Below are positions 42,301 to 49,610 of a stretch of DNA of 64,000 nt, one piece after another. Source of the stretch: Deltaproteobacteria bacterium. GTDB taxonomy: Bacteria; Myxococcota_A; UBA9042; PHBI01; JACKFB01. Position 1 is the stretch's first letter, and the number at the start of each line of letters is the position of its first letter. The translations under genes were made by a program, and so were the position numbers. The notes beneath the pieces are model-generated. The model did no database searches, was not told the DNA's origin, and saw only the letters and a program-made list of their open reading frames with translations. The DNA is taken from contig JACKFB010000001.1 in NCBI GenBank assembly GCA_020632695.1, positions 310,001 to 374,000 of the forward strand, in the 5' to 3' direction.

Positions 42301-44004
42301 CGCCGCCCGGGCCGTCTCCGCGTTCTGGGAGGCGACGTGGGCGATGGTGGCCAGCGGGCGCGGGGCGTCGAGGACGGCGACGGCCGCGAGGGTGTCCCGG
42401 GCCGCCTCGGGCAGGGATCGGAAGCGCATCGCGAGCAGCGCCTCGATGGGGGAGGCGCCGCTGTGGGCGTCGCCGAGGGCGCGGGCGGCGACGAAGCGCC
42501 CCTCGCGGCGCGACAGCCCGCCGGTGGCGGCCAGATGGCGGACGAGCTCCAGCGCCAGGGCGGGGACGCCGCCGGTGGCCCCGTGGATCATGGGCGCCAG
42601 CTCGCGCCGGTCGATGGGACCGCCCAGCGCGGCCTCCACCAGCGCGCCGGTATCGGCGGCGTCGAGGGGGCCGAAGGCCACGTGCGCGGCGGCGCGGCGG
42701 GATTGGGCGGCGACCAGGGCCGAGGCGACGCGGGCGGGGCGCTCGCGATCGGCCACCGCCAGGACCAGTGCCAGGGCGCTGGTGTCGATGGCGTCGAGGA
42801 CGGTGGCCAACAGCGCCGCGAGGGCCGGGCTGGCGAGGTCGGCGTCGTCGATGATCACGGCGAGCGGGCGCGCGGCGGACACGAGGAGGTGCTCGGCGAG
42901 CGTGTCGGCGCTGCCCGCCGGGAGCGCGGTGTCGAGGGCCAGGGCGACCGCGGCGGCCAGGGAGGCGGGGTCGTCGCGGCCCGGCCGACAGCGGAGCACG
43001 GCGCAAGGCATGCCCACGAGCTGGGCCTGGATGCGCGCCGAGGCGCAGAGCTCGGTGCGGCCCGTGCCGGCGGGGCCGGAGAGCACCAGGGCGTTGCCGC
43101 GGCCGGCGTGGGCGGCGCGCAGGGTGGCGTCGATGGCGGCCTCCGCGTCGGCGCGGCCCGGCAGCGGCGGCGCGACGACCGCGGGGCGGACCGAGAGCGG
43201 GTCGTCGGCCACCAGGGAGAGCAGGGCCTCCAGGGCTTCGGCGGCGCTGGCGGGGCGCCGGTCGGGGGACTTCTCGAGCAGGCGGGTGACGAAGCCGGAC
43301 AGCGCGGGGTCGATGCCCTCGCGGAGCCGGTGCAGCGGCTCGGGGACCAGGCTCATGTGCCGCGAGATGGAGGCGCCGGCGGTGTCGGCGAGGAAGGGGT
43401 TGTGGCCGGCGAGGGCCTCGTAGAGCACGACGCCGAGGGAGTAGAGGTCGCCGCGGCTGTCCTGGGCGGCGCCGCGGGCGCGCTCGGGCGGGAGGTAGGC
43501 CGGGGTGCCGCTGATCGCGGTGGTCGCGCCGCTGAGCGAGAGGCCGAAGTCGACCAGGCGAGCCGAGGCGTCCGGGGCGCTGTCGACCAGGATGTTGCTG
43601 GGCTTGAGATCGCCGTGGCACAGGCCGTGGCGCTCGAGATAGACCAGCGCCGAGAGCGCCTGGAGCGCCAGGCGGGTGACGGCGTCCGGGCCGCCAGCGC
43701 CCGACAGCGGGGCCGCGTCCAGGAGCTCCATGGTGAAGAAGGGGCCCGCCGCCGAGGCGATGGACAGATCGAAGAGCCGGATGACGTGCGGGTGGCGAAG
43801 CGCGGCGGCGGCCCGGAACTCGACGACCAGCTCGGCCGGGTCGGCGTCGGCGCGCGAGAGCACCTTCAGCGCCAGCTCGCGCTCCAGCACCTCGTCCCAC
43901 ACGCGCCAGACGGTGCCCATGGCACCCCGGCCCAGCTCGGCGAGGGCCCGGTATCGGCGACCGAAATCTGGGACTCCCGACACTGGCTGCGCGGCTCCGT
44001 TCAT
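39388..44004 (-). CDS. Hybrid Ser/Thr kinase - AAA ATPase - TPR - GAF - histidine kinase
   Basis: A 1538-residue cytoplasmic signalling protein. Residues 17-265: Ser/Thr kinase with GRGAMGTV loop, Lys47 in ALKVL, catalytic HGDLKPSN (Asp132; HGD in place of HRD) and DFG (Asp152). Residues about 280-570: AAA/STAND-type NTPase, Walker A GPAGTGRT (310-317), Walker B LAVIIDD (381-387). About 640-1130: TPR-like helical repeats. About 1140-1300: GAF domain. 1305-1380: HisKA with AHEMRTP (His1318). 1395-1538: HATPase with NLLSNALRYAP, DEGPG and GEGAGLGL. This resembles PknK/LuxR-like multi-domain kinases of myxobacteria and cyanobacteria. The lone receiver protein starting 322 bp away on the opposite strand is a plausible phosphoacceptor. 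Confidence 0.95.
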   Translation of the reverse strand: MNGAAQPVSGVPDFGRRYRALAELGRGAMGTVWRVWDEVLERELALKVLSRADADPAELVVEFRAAAALRHPHVIRLFDLSIASAAGPFFTMELLDAAPLSGAGGPDAVTRLALQALSALVYLERHGLCHGDLKPSNILVDSAPDASARLVDFGLSLSGATTAISGTPAYLPPERARGAAQDSRGDLYSLGVVLYEALAGHNPFLADTAGASISRHMSLVPEPLHRLREGIDPALSGFVTRLLEKSPDRRPASAAEALEALLSLVADDPLSVRPAVVAPPLPGRADAEAAIDATLRAAHAGRGNALVLSGPAGTGRTELCASARIQAQLVGMPCAVLRCRPGRDDPASLAAAVALALDTALPAGSADTLAEHLLVSAARPLAVIIDDADLASPALAALLATVLDAIDTSALALVLAVADRERPARVASALVAAQSRRAAAHVAFGPLDAADTGALVEAALGGPIDRRELAPMIHGATGGVPALALELVRHLAATGGLSRREGRFVAARALGDAHSGASPIEALLAMRFRSLPEAARDTLAAVAVLDAPRPLATIAHVASQNAETARAALDALCAAGLVERGADDAFGPAHAELGHAVRGSVDEAGWASAHRRALLRLANAGAAPGDLARHARAAELPAEAVRYGRAAAHEAAASGDLAAEVRELGALRPLLAEGDDADETVAVAARLGMALQSLGQAAESIAPLEEALAQPERLPSDLSPLRVLCALTAARARLGDGEAAQAGAERLVELAAAAADPVDAARARLQAAQVFRVASAPDRAREVLQVTAEVELAPVHAPLMAEVRRELATLGWQQGRPEEAAAHAEAAIALCEQAGDALGVAHGQMALGTCRRVAGDFPAATALYDAAAEAYARAGALGPLGKARNNAAVACYLGGDWGKAAEHWEEAIRVAELVDDHAEQMILGNNLGYMFVERGALERAEQAFERALARRGGAESKRVAAIIAGNLAETRALQGRGAEARAGYAEAIGLAEEIGAHSDIVENRRRLAELSLDEGDLAGAVQQATDTLARARELELRSEIVHLARIRGTALLRQGALDAAAEALSEAVSASEGDSLDTARLDMARAELALAQDDVDGALGIAGRAVAAFERCQAVLFLERSRGLLRRIDLAAAEARAAASNPNPIGAVLNRLADVWDAEACAAIVLEAAVDLAGAARGTVYVPPTREHQSLRISQGIADRSGASWDGRIDAYSRTVASQVLDHRTPVCLQNVEDDASIAAAASVLAMNLRSILCVPVPLEGGVTGLLYADSAHHVDTDLASVLPSVQQLAYLLGMALDRIRMRERLVAQHEVVSIVAHEMRTPIAAVVGFAELAQWKLQGVELPELVTTLIRVAASEGERMKRLVTDIQQLGQAWSYELKEASPVEPAALIEQATSVLTQAAVQADVEWHVALEAGISAAMVDGRRIQQVFINLLSNALRYAPAGTAVTISAARESFDGRVGERRMLRFSVRDEGPGLTAADAALIFRKFNRGRNPRGEGAGLGLNIAQSIVQAHGGSIWVDATPNAGCCFHFTVPAV

Positions 44005-44325
44005 CTGGCCCCCTCATGGTCGCCGTTCGCGTCTGGCGTCGCAGCCGAACGTGCGCTGGCCGCAGGGGACGGCCAGGACTCTCGACGGAATGGTCCACCG
44101 CGCGCCAGCATCCTGCAAACGGGTGCGGGCGCTTTCATCTTTAGGGCGCGTCCGGTCGCGACCTCGCTCGGCGGTGGTGGGGCGGGAGCGCTGGCGCCGT
44201 CGTACAGGGCGCTCTGTGGAAAACGCCTACAGGATCCGCGGGGCGCGGCCGAAGGTCAGTCCAGGGCCGCTTTCGTCGGGCGTCGAGCTCGGCGTTGAAA
44301 CAGACCACCGGCCCGGGTGGACGCG
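44005..44325. promoter_or_regulatory. Divergent promoter region of the signalling island
   Basis: A 321-bp gap between the giant kinase gene and the receiver gene. It must contain both promoters. No clear sigma70 boxes, repeats or operator palindromes were recognised. Confidence 0.4.
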
Positions 44326-44691
44326 ATGAAGACGATCCTGCTCGCGGACGACGAAGACAACCTGCGCACCCTCATCCACATGACGTTGAGCGATCCGCGC
44401 TACCGTGTGGTCGAAGCGCGCAACGGCGCGCAGGCGCTGGAGCTCACCCAGGAGCTGACGCCTTCGCTGCTCGTGCTGGATTGGACGATGCCGTGTCTGG
44501 ACGGCATCGAGGTCACGCGCGCCCTCAGGGCGGACGCGAAGAGCTCGGGCATCCCCATCTTGATGTTGACGGCCAACGGCGGTGAGTCCGACGTCGAGCT
44601 CGCGCGGTCGGTCGGTGTCAGCGAGTACCTCACCAAGCCGTTCAGCCCGCTCGAGCTGCTCGACACCGTCGAGCGCCTCCTGGGCGACTGA
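44326..44691 (+). CDS. Single-domain response regulator (CheY-like)
   Basis: A 121-residue protein that is only a receiver domain. The acidic pocket is ILLADDEDN, the phosphoacceptor Asp lies in LLVLDWTMPCLDG, the switch Thr is in LMLTAN and the conserved Lys is in TKPFSP. With no output domain it must act by protein contact. It lies 37 bp upstream of the ATPase/HD-GYP gene and divergent from the hybrid kinase. I infer a phosphorelay between these three. The ATG at 44326 was preferred to a GTG 9 bases upstream because it gives the standard CheY start. Confidence 0.93.
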   Translation: MKTILLADDEDNLRTLIHMTLSDPRYRVVEARNGAQALELTQELTPSLLVLDWTMPCLDGIEVTRALRADAKSSGIPILMLTANGGESDVELARSVGVSEYLTKPFSPLELLDTVERLLGD

Positions 44692-44728
44692 CCCGCGTCC
44701 ACGCACCTCTTGGCTTCAGGAAAAGACG

Positions 44729-46402
44729 ATGCAGCTCGCGATGGACATCCCGGGGCACCCGCGCCCCCCCACGGACACGGAGGCCGACCCGCTTCCGGAG
44801 CTGACGCGTGAGCTTGCTCGCGAGCGCATGCTGCGCGGCGAGGCCGAGGAGTGCCTGGCGGCCACGCGGCTGAACGACGAGCTCAAGACCGAGCTCCTGC
44901 GCGCGCTGGTGCGCTCGATGGCCACGTCCACCCTTCCCCCGGCCCACGCGCCGAAGGACGCCGCGGCGACCGCCCAGACCCTGGCCGATGCGGCCGAGGC
45001 GTGGCGCCGGTCACGGGATCTCGCCGAGCGCGGCCTCGCCTGGTTCGAGTGGTTGGACCGCTCGCCGCGCGACATCGGCGGGCGCACGGACCTGGGCGAG
45101 CTGCTCCGCCTGATGGCCGCCCACACCCGCGACCTGGCGCCGGCCGGCGTCGAGGTCGAGCTGCGGATCCCCGACCGCCTGCCCGCCGTGCTCGGCCGGC
45201 GGCGCCATCTGGTCGAGGTGCTCCGCGAGGTGTTCGACAACGCCACGCGCTTCGCCCGCGGCGAGCAGCCGGTGCGCATCGCCGCGCTCGTGGACGGGCG
45301 CGCCGTCTGCGTCAGCGTCATCGACGACGGCCCCGGCTTCGACCCGGCCATCGCGCCGCTTCTGCTCCGCCCCTTCAGCCGGGCGCAGCGCTCCGGCGAC
45401 GGCGGCCTCGGCCTGGCGCTGGCCGCGTCCATCATGCGCGCCCACGGCGGCTCGCTCGAGCTGACCAGCCCGGGCCTCGGCATGGGCGCGGAGGTGCGCC
45501 TGCGCTTCCCGGCCGCCCGCACGACCTCGACCGGGTCCTCGCGCGTGCGACCGCTCCCCGAGGCCGACAACGACCACCCGGCGGCGCCGGCGCCGCGGCC
45601 CGATGACGCCGCGACCCGCCAGGCGCTCATGGAGAGCCAGCTCCTCCTCTATGCGCGTGACCTGACCCAGGTCATCGCCCGCGAGCGTGGCCGCCGAAAC
45701 GAGCTGGAGAACGCGCACCGCCAGATGGCGCGCTTCGCCCAGGACCTCAAGCGGGCGCTCTTCACCGAGAAGCTGCGCGCCAACGAGCTGGACGAAGCCC
45801 AGCGCGGGACGCTGACCGCCCTGCTGCGCGCCGCGCGCTTCAAGGACCAGGAGACCGCGGCCCACATCGAGCGCCTCAGCCACTACTCGCGGCTCATCGG
45901 GCTCCACGTCGGCATGGACGCCGAGGAGGCCGACCTGCTCTTCGCCGCAGCGCCCATGCACGACATCGGCAAGATCGGCGTCCCCGACGCGATCCTCATC
46001 AAGCCGGGCAAGCTGGACGAGGCCGAGTGGGCCGAGATGCGCAGGCACCCCGAGCACGGCGCCGGGATGTTGCGCGGCTCGTCCTCGGAGCTGATCCAGC
46101 TCGCCGCCGACATCGCGCTGACGCACCACGAGCGCTGGGACGGCACCGGCTATCCGAACGGCCTCGTCGGCCAGCGCATCCCGCTGGTGGGACGCATCGT
46201 CATGCTGGGCGACATCTACGACGCCCTGCGCAGCCCCCGCCCCTACAAGGCGGAGATGACCCACGAGCAGGCGTCCGACATCATCCTGAACGGCGACGGC
46301 CGCACCAGCCCGACGCACTTCGACCCCGCGCTGCTGGACGCGTTCCGCGACCTGGCGACCGAGATGGCGGGGATATACGACGGCTGCCGCGACACGATTT
46401 AG
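44729..46402 (+). CDS. Histidine-kinase-type ATPase fused to HD-GYP phosphodiesterase
   Basis: A 557-residue protein, CAGG upstream of ATG. Residues 20-60 are a helix, and 120-262 form a HATPase_c domain with all boxes: REVFDNATRFA (N), DDGPGFD (G1), RPFSRA (F), GDGGLGLALA (G2). No phosphorylatable H-box is seen; the helix before it has LNDELKTELL where HELRTPL would stand. A linker and coiled coil (300-360) lead into an HD-GYP domain (362-550) with catalytic MHDIGKIGVPD (His411/Asp412) and HHERWDGTGYP, so it should hydrolyse c-di-GMP. Nucleotide binding may control the phosphodiesterase. Downstream of a receiver gene in the same operon. Confidence 0.92.
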   Translation: MQLAMDIPGHPRPPTDTEADPLPELTRELARERMLRGEAEECLAATRLNDELKTELLRALVRSMATSTLPPAHAPKDAAATAQTLADAAEAWRRSRDLAERGLAWFEWLDRSPRDIGGRTDLGELLRLMAAHTRDLAPAGVEVELRIPDRLPAVLGRRRHLVEVLREVFDNATRFARGEQPVRIAALVDGRAVCVSVIDDGPGFDPAIAPLLLRPFSRAQRSGDGGLGLALAASIMRAHGGSLELTSPGLGMGAEVRLRFPAARTTSTGSSRVRPLPEADNDHPAAPAPRPDDAATRQALMESQLLLYARDLTQVIARERGRRNELENAHRQMARFAQDLKRALFTEKLRANELDEAQRGTLTALLRAARFKDQETAAHIERLSHYSRLIGLHVGMDAEEADLLFAAAPMHDIGKIGVPDAILIKPGKLDEAEWAEMRRHPEHGAGMLRGSSSELIQLAADIALTHHERWDGTGYPNGLVGQRIPLVGRIVMLGDIYDALRSPRPYKAEMTHEQASDIILNGDGRTSPTHFDPALLDAFRDLATEMAGIYDGCRDTI

Positions 46403-46405
46403 CGT

Positions 46406-46545
46406 CGATGGGCGATGCGACCGCTGCGGCCACCGCTGGCGGTAGCGCGCCCTCGCGTCAGGCCTGCGACGGGCTGAAGCCCGACTCGGCCTGCGCTCGG
46501 TTGCGCCACCGCCAGCGGCGGCCTCGCAGGCCGCCTCGCCCATCG
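46406..46545. repeat. Long nested palindrome (REP-like / terminator)
   Basis: Outer arms 46406-46448 and 46503-46545 are 43 bases each and complementary at 35 positions, with the best block around CGCTGGCGGT/ACCGCCAGCG. Inside the loop, CAGGCC (459-464) pairs with GGCCTG (488-493). At the centre CGGGCTGAAGCCCG (470-483) is a perfect small hairpin. The element starts 4 bases after the HD-GYP stop codon. It could end transcription, or be a REP/BIME-like target of the RAYT transposase in this window. Confidence 0.75.
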
Positions 46546-46614
46546 CACACGGGGGTGTAGTCGCTCGGGGTTGGGGCTGGTGGTGGCGGGCCGGGATGTC
46601 GGGACGCGGCCTTT

Positions 46615-46910
<296 letters not shown>

Positions 46911-47159
46911 GCCGCGGTTGCGGCCCAGGCTCGGTTGCGGCCTGGCCTTCGGGTCAGCGGCGGGCGGGGTCAGGCGGGTCGGTGGGGCTTCGTGCAGCGC
47001 GGTGGCGGCGGCCAGGACGTCGCCTCCGGCGCGGCGGAGGGCCTCCAGGACCCGGCGGCGGATGAGGGCCTCGGGGGCCAGGGTCGACGACTCGGCGTCG
47101 GGCGCCTCGTCCGTGGGATGCAGGAGGCGGGAAGCGCTGTCGGGGAGCTTCATGGCCAT

Positions 47160-47549
47160 GAGATCACCGCGGCGCGGACTCGGACCGCGCGAGAGCGGAC
47201 GCCCGCGGGAGGGCGTCGCGGAGGATGTAGCAACAGATGTCCATGGGATCGGCACGGTGGGCGCCGCGCTTGATCGCTAATTGAGGTCATCTGTCACCGG
47301 TCGCTCGGGGTACCGAGCGGCGGCGGCACAACTCGTCGAAAAGACGAGGCGCAGGCCGGGGTGGCGTGCCGTCGAGCCCCGGGGACCTCACCGGGTCAGG
47401 GGTGTCCTCGTGTTCGGACCCGGCGCGGCAGCGACGTCTCTTCAGGGGCTCGAGCGGGGAAGGCGCTCGCGCGGGCAAGAAACCGAGGCGCGCGCGGCCC
47501 TCGAGAGACGTGAGCCAACCGACCGGCCGGAGAAGCCGAAGCCAGCCTC
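47160..47549. other. 390-bp region without a confident gene
   Basis: Lies between two small minus-strand ORFs. Apart from the 26-codon MDICCYILRDAL frame at 47164-47244 (minus), no frame has convincing composition. No hairpin with a U-tract was seen. Confidence 0.4.
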
Positions 47550-47729
47550 TCAGGCGCTGGCGGCCTGGGCGCGGCGCGGCGGCGCCTCGACCGGCGCGTC
47601 GTCCTGGGCGGGTGCGCTCTCGGGCCGGGCGACGGCGCGGATCGGGGTCACGGGCGCGAGACCAGCCGCCTCGGCCGGGAGGACCTGGCGAAGGGCGGCG
47701 ACGATGCTGAGTCCGGTGGGGTAGTCCAT
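47550..47729 (-). CDS. Possible 59-residue small protein under an operator-linked promoter
   Basis: Reads MDYPTGLSIVAALRQVLPAE then a Pro/Ala-rich tail ending RRAQAASA. AGGG lies upstream of the ATG. On this strand an AT-rich segment (47760-47795) with a GATAAT-like -10 lies before it, and the perfect palindrome 47794-47811 sits where a -35 would be. This context supports expression, but the protein has no recognised family. It lies directly downstream of the Rieske gene on the same strand. Confidence 0.4.
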   Translation of the reverse strand: MDYPTGLSIVAALRQVLPAEAAGLAPVTPIRAVARPESAPAQDDAPVEAPPRRAQAASA

Positions 47730-47793
47730 GGGCGGACCCTAGCTCGGACCGCCGCGACCTCCAAATCAAAAGTGCAACATTATCAGAGGCTTG

Positions 47794-47811
47794 AGTGAAA
47801 CATGTTTCACT
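47794..47811. promoter_or_regulatory. Perfect 18-bp palindrome, KstR-like operator pattern
   Basis: AGTGAAACATGTTTCACT is fully self-complementary. Its core TGAAACATGTTTCA fits the TnnAACnnGTTnnA consensus of the TetR-family sterol regulator KstR. It overlaps the stop codon of the Rieske gene and precedes the small ORF at 47550-47729. A second match to the consensus lies before the Rieske start. Confidence 0.6.
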
Positions 47812-48769
47812 CCGACGGGGCGGGCGCCGGCTCGTAGAACTGGGAGTACCACTTGCGCAGCTTCATGATGGGGCCGTCCGCCTTGCACAGCAGCGGGGGC
47901 TGCCGGTAGGCCTTGTTCTCCCAGATCTGCACGTCCTCGAGGAAGCCGGTCGTCAGGTTCTCGATGTAGGCGTTGGCGAAGGCCTCGTCCCGTGAGCGGT
48001 CGCCGCTGGGGCGGATGGCCACGCCGAAACGCAGGTCCAGTGTGCCGTCACCGACCATCGTGTGGGCGTTGACCAGCAGGCTGTGCAGGAAGCCGCGCAT
48101 GTCGGTGATCTGGAAGCCCGGGCCGTAGTAGGTGGCCTCCAGCTCGAACCGGTCCTTGCCGCCTCCGCGCGGGTAGGCGATGCCGGCGTTGTGCTGGATG
48201 GCCTTGTGGCCATCGAACTCGTTGACGAAGCGCGCGACGTGGGTGCCGTGCACCGGCTCGAAGTGGGCGATGTCGACGACGTTCTCGACGATCTCCTTCG
48301 AGTGGGTGCGGATGCTGATCTTGCTGTGGCGCCACGGCAGCCACTCGTCGGAGCCGTGGTTGGGCAGCGTCGGCACCTCGAAGTCCGGCGCGGCCCCGTC
48401 CGGGTGGTACCAGACGTGCACCAGGCCGTTGCGCTCGATGACCGGCCAGGTGCCAAGCGCCGCCTTCTTGGGGATCTCGTCGCAGTAGGGGATCTCGACG
48501 CAGCGGCCGTCGCCCTCGAAGCGCCAGCGGTGGAAGGGGCAGACGATCGAGGTGCCCACGACCCGGCCACCCGCGCCCAGCGCCGCTCCGAGGTGCGGGC
48601 AGTGGCCGTCGAGGATCCGCGCGACGCCGTCCTCGCCGCGGTAGGCCACCAGCTCGCGACCGAAGTAGCGGAGCTGCAGCGTGCCGCCGACGGGCAGCTC
48701 ATCGGAGAAGGCCACGATGAACCAGCCTCGGGGAAAGCCCTCGAAATCATCGAATCGGCGCCGCTTCAC
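47807..48769 (-). CDS. Rieske non-haem iron oxygenase, KshA/cholesterol-desaturase type
   Basis: A 320-residue oxygenase. GTG start at 48769 follows GGAGG. The Rieske cluster motif is C57-P-H59 and C77-P-F-H80, spaced 17 residues. The mononuclear iron site is NVVDIAHFEPVHGTH (Asp plus two His). Start (FPRGWFIVAFSDELPVG) and overall layout match the 3-ketosteroid 9-alpha-hydroxylase / Neverland-DAF-36 cholesterol 7-desaturase branch, not aromatic-ring dioxygenases. A separate reductase would be needed and none is adjacent. Sterol or another hydrophobic polycycle is the likely substrate class (inference). KstR-like palindromes at 48823-48836 (promoter side) and 47794-47811 support TetR-type control. 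Confidence 0.9.
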   Translation of the reverse strand: MKRRRFDDFEGFPRGWFIVAFSDELPVGGTLQLRYFGRELVAYRGEDGVARILDGHCPHLGAALGAGGRVVGTSIVCPFHRWRFEGDGRCVEIPYCDEIPKKAALGTWPVIERNGLVHVWYHPDGAAPDFEVPTLPNHGSDEWLPWRHSKISIRTHSKEIVENVVDIAHFEPVHGTHVARFVNEFDGHKAIQHNAGIAYPRGGGKDRFELEATYYGPGFQITDMRGFLHSLLVNAHTMVGDGTLDLRFGVAIRPSGDRSRDEAFANAYIENLTTGFLEDVQIWENKAYRQPPLLCKADGPIMKLRKWYSQFYEPAPAPSE

Positions 48770-48822
48770 TGGAGGCCTCCGTGTCCACGATCCCTGCGCC
48801 CACCCAGGCGCCGACCGCGAGA

Positions 48823-48836
48823 TAGAACGTGTTTCA
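48823..48836. promoter_or_regulatory. Second KstR-like operator, upstream of the Rieske gene
   Basis: TAGAACGTGTTTCA matches TnnAACnnGTTnnA exactly and lies 54-67 bases upstream of the Rieske GTG. Extending it, GAACGTGTTTCACT shares 12 of 14 bases with the equivalent part of the palindrome at 47794-47811. Position and identity fit a repressor site in the Rieske promoter. Confidence 0.6.
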
Positions 48837-49022
48837 CTTTGCTCACTGCACCACGCTTTCAGGCCGACCGCAAGGCGCGGGGCGCCCCTCGGCCCGGGTC
48901 CCTTTCCCCTGACGCCGCCTTGGGTTACCCATGGAGTGCCCTGGTCGCCCGGGAGGCCGCATGTCCAGCGCCCGCCGCCCCAACCCCGTCCTGCCCGTCG
49001 TCCCCGCGCCTCGGGTCGGTCG

Positions 49023-49553
49023 ATGACCCGCCATCGCCGCGCCTCGCTCGCGCCGGCCGCGTTCTTCGCGCTGGCGGCCGCGCTGCCGGTGGTGGAGCTC
49101 CTGGTGGCCCGCCGCGCGCTGCCCGACCCCATGGCCTCCCATTTCGCTGGCGACGGCCGGCCCGACGGGTGGATGTCCTTCGATCAGGTCCTGCTCATCC
49201 ACCTGCTCGTCGGCGCCGCCCAGGTGCTGATCTTCGGCGTGCTGCCAGCCTGGCTCGGCCCGCTGATGCAGCGGCGCGCGCGCTTCATCCGCGTCCCGCG
49301 AGGCCTCAACGCCCGCATCTACCGCGACGAGTCCACCATCCGCCGCGCCGCCAGCGATCTCCGCCACTACATGCACGCGCTCGGCGCCTGCATGGTGCTC
49401 ACCCTGGCGTCCGCGGGCCACGGCACCATCCAGGCCAACCTCGCCGCCGACTCCCGCCTCGAGCCCGTCTACGTGATCGTCCCCCTGGCGCTCACGCTCG
49501 CCTGCGCGCTCGGCGGCACCGCGTGGCTGGTGCTGCGCCTGCGGCGCCTCTGA
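49023..49553 (+). CDS. DUF1648-type integral membrane protein
   Basis: A 176-residue protein with about four membrane helices (SLAPAAFFALAAALPVVELLV; VLLIHLLVGAAQVLIFGVLPAWL; YMHALGACMVLTLASA; VYVIVPLALTLACALGGTAWLVL). Between helices 1 and 2, LPDPMASHFAGDGRPDGWMSFDQ is the DUF1648 signature found in SdpI-like immunity/signal proteins. No downstream SdpI domain. Function unknown. Expressed divergently from the Rieske gene, 58 bp before the FMN protein gene, probably one operon. Confidence 0.82.
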   Translation: MTRHRRASLAPAAFFALAAALPVVELLVARRALPDPMASHFAGDGRPDGWMSFDQVLLIHLLVGAAQVLIFGVLPAWLGPLMQRRARFIRVPRGLNARIYRDESTIRRAASDLRHYMHALGACMVLTLASAGHGTIQANLAADSRLEPVYVIVPLALTLACALGGTAWLVLRLRRL

Positions 49554-49610
49554 CACCCGCCCCTCCCCGACGGGTGGCCGGCAAACCGCTACCGCGCTAA
49601 CATCCCCGCC

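Noticed and set aside
39409..44298. 1629-codon plus-strand frame opposite the giant kinase
   Set aside because: Antisense to a protein with complete kinase motifs; composition is a reverse-complement shadow.
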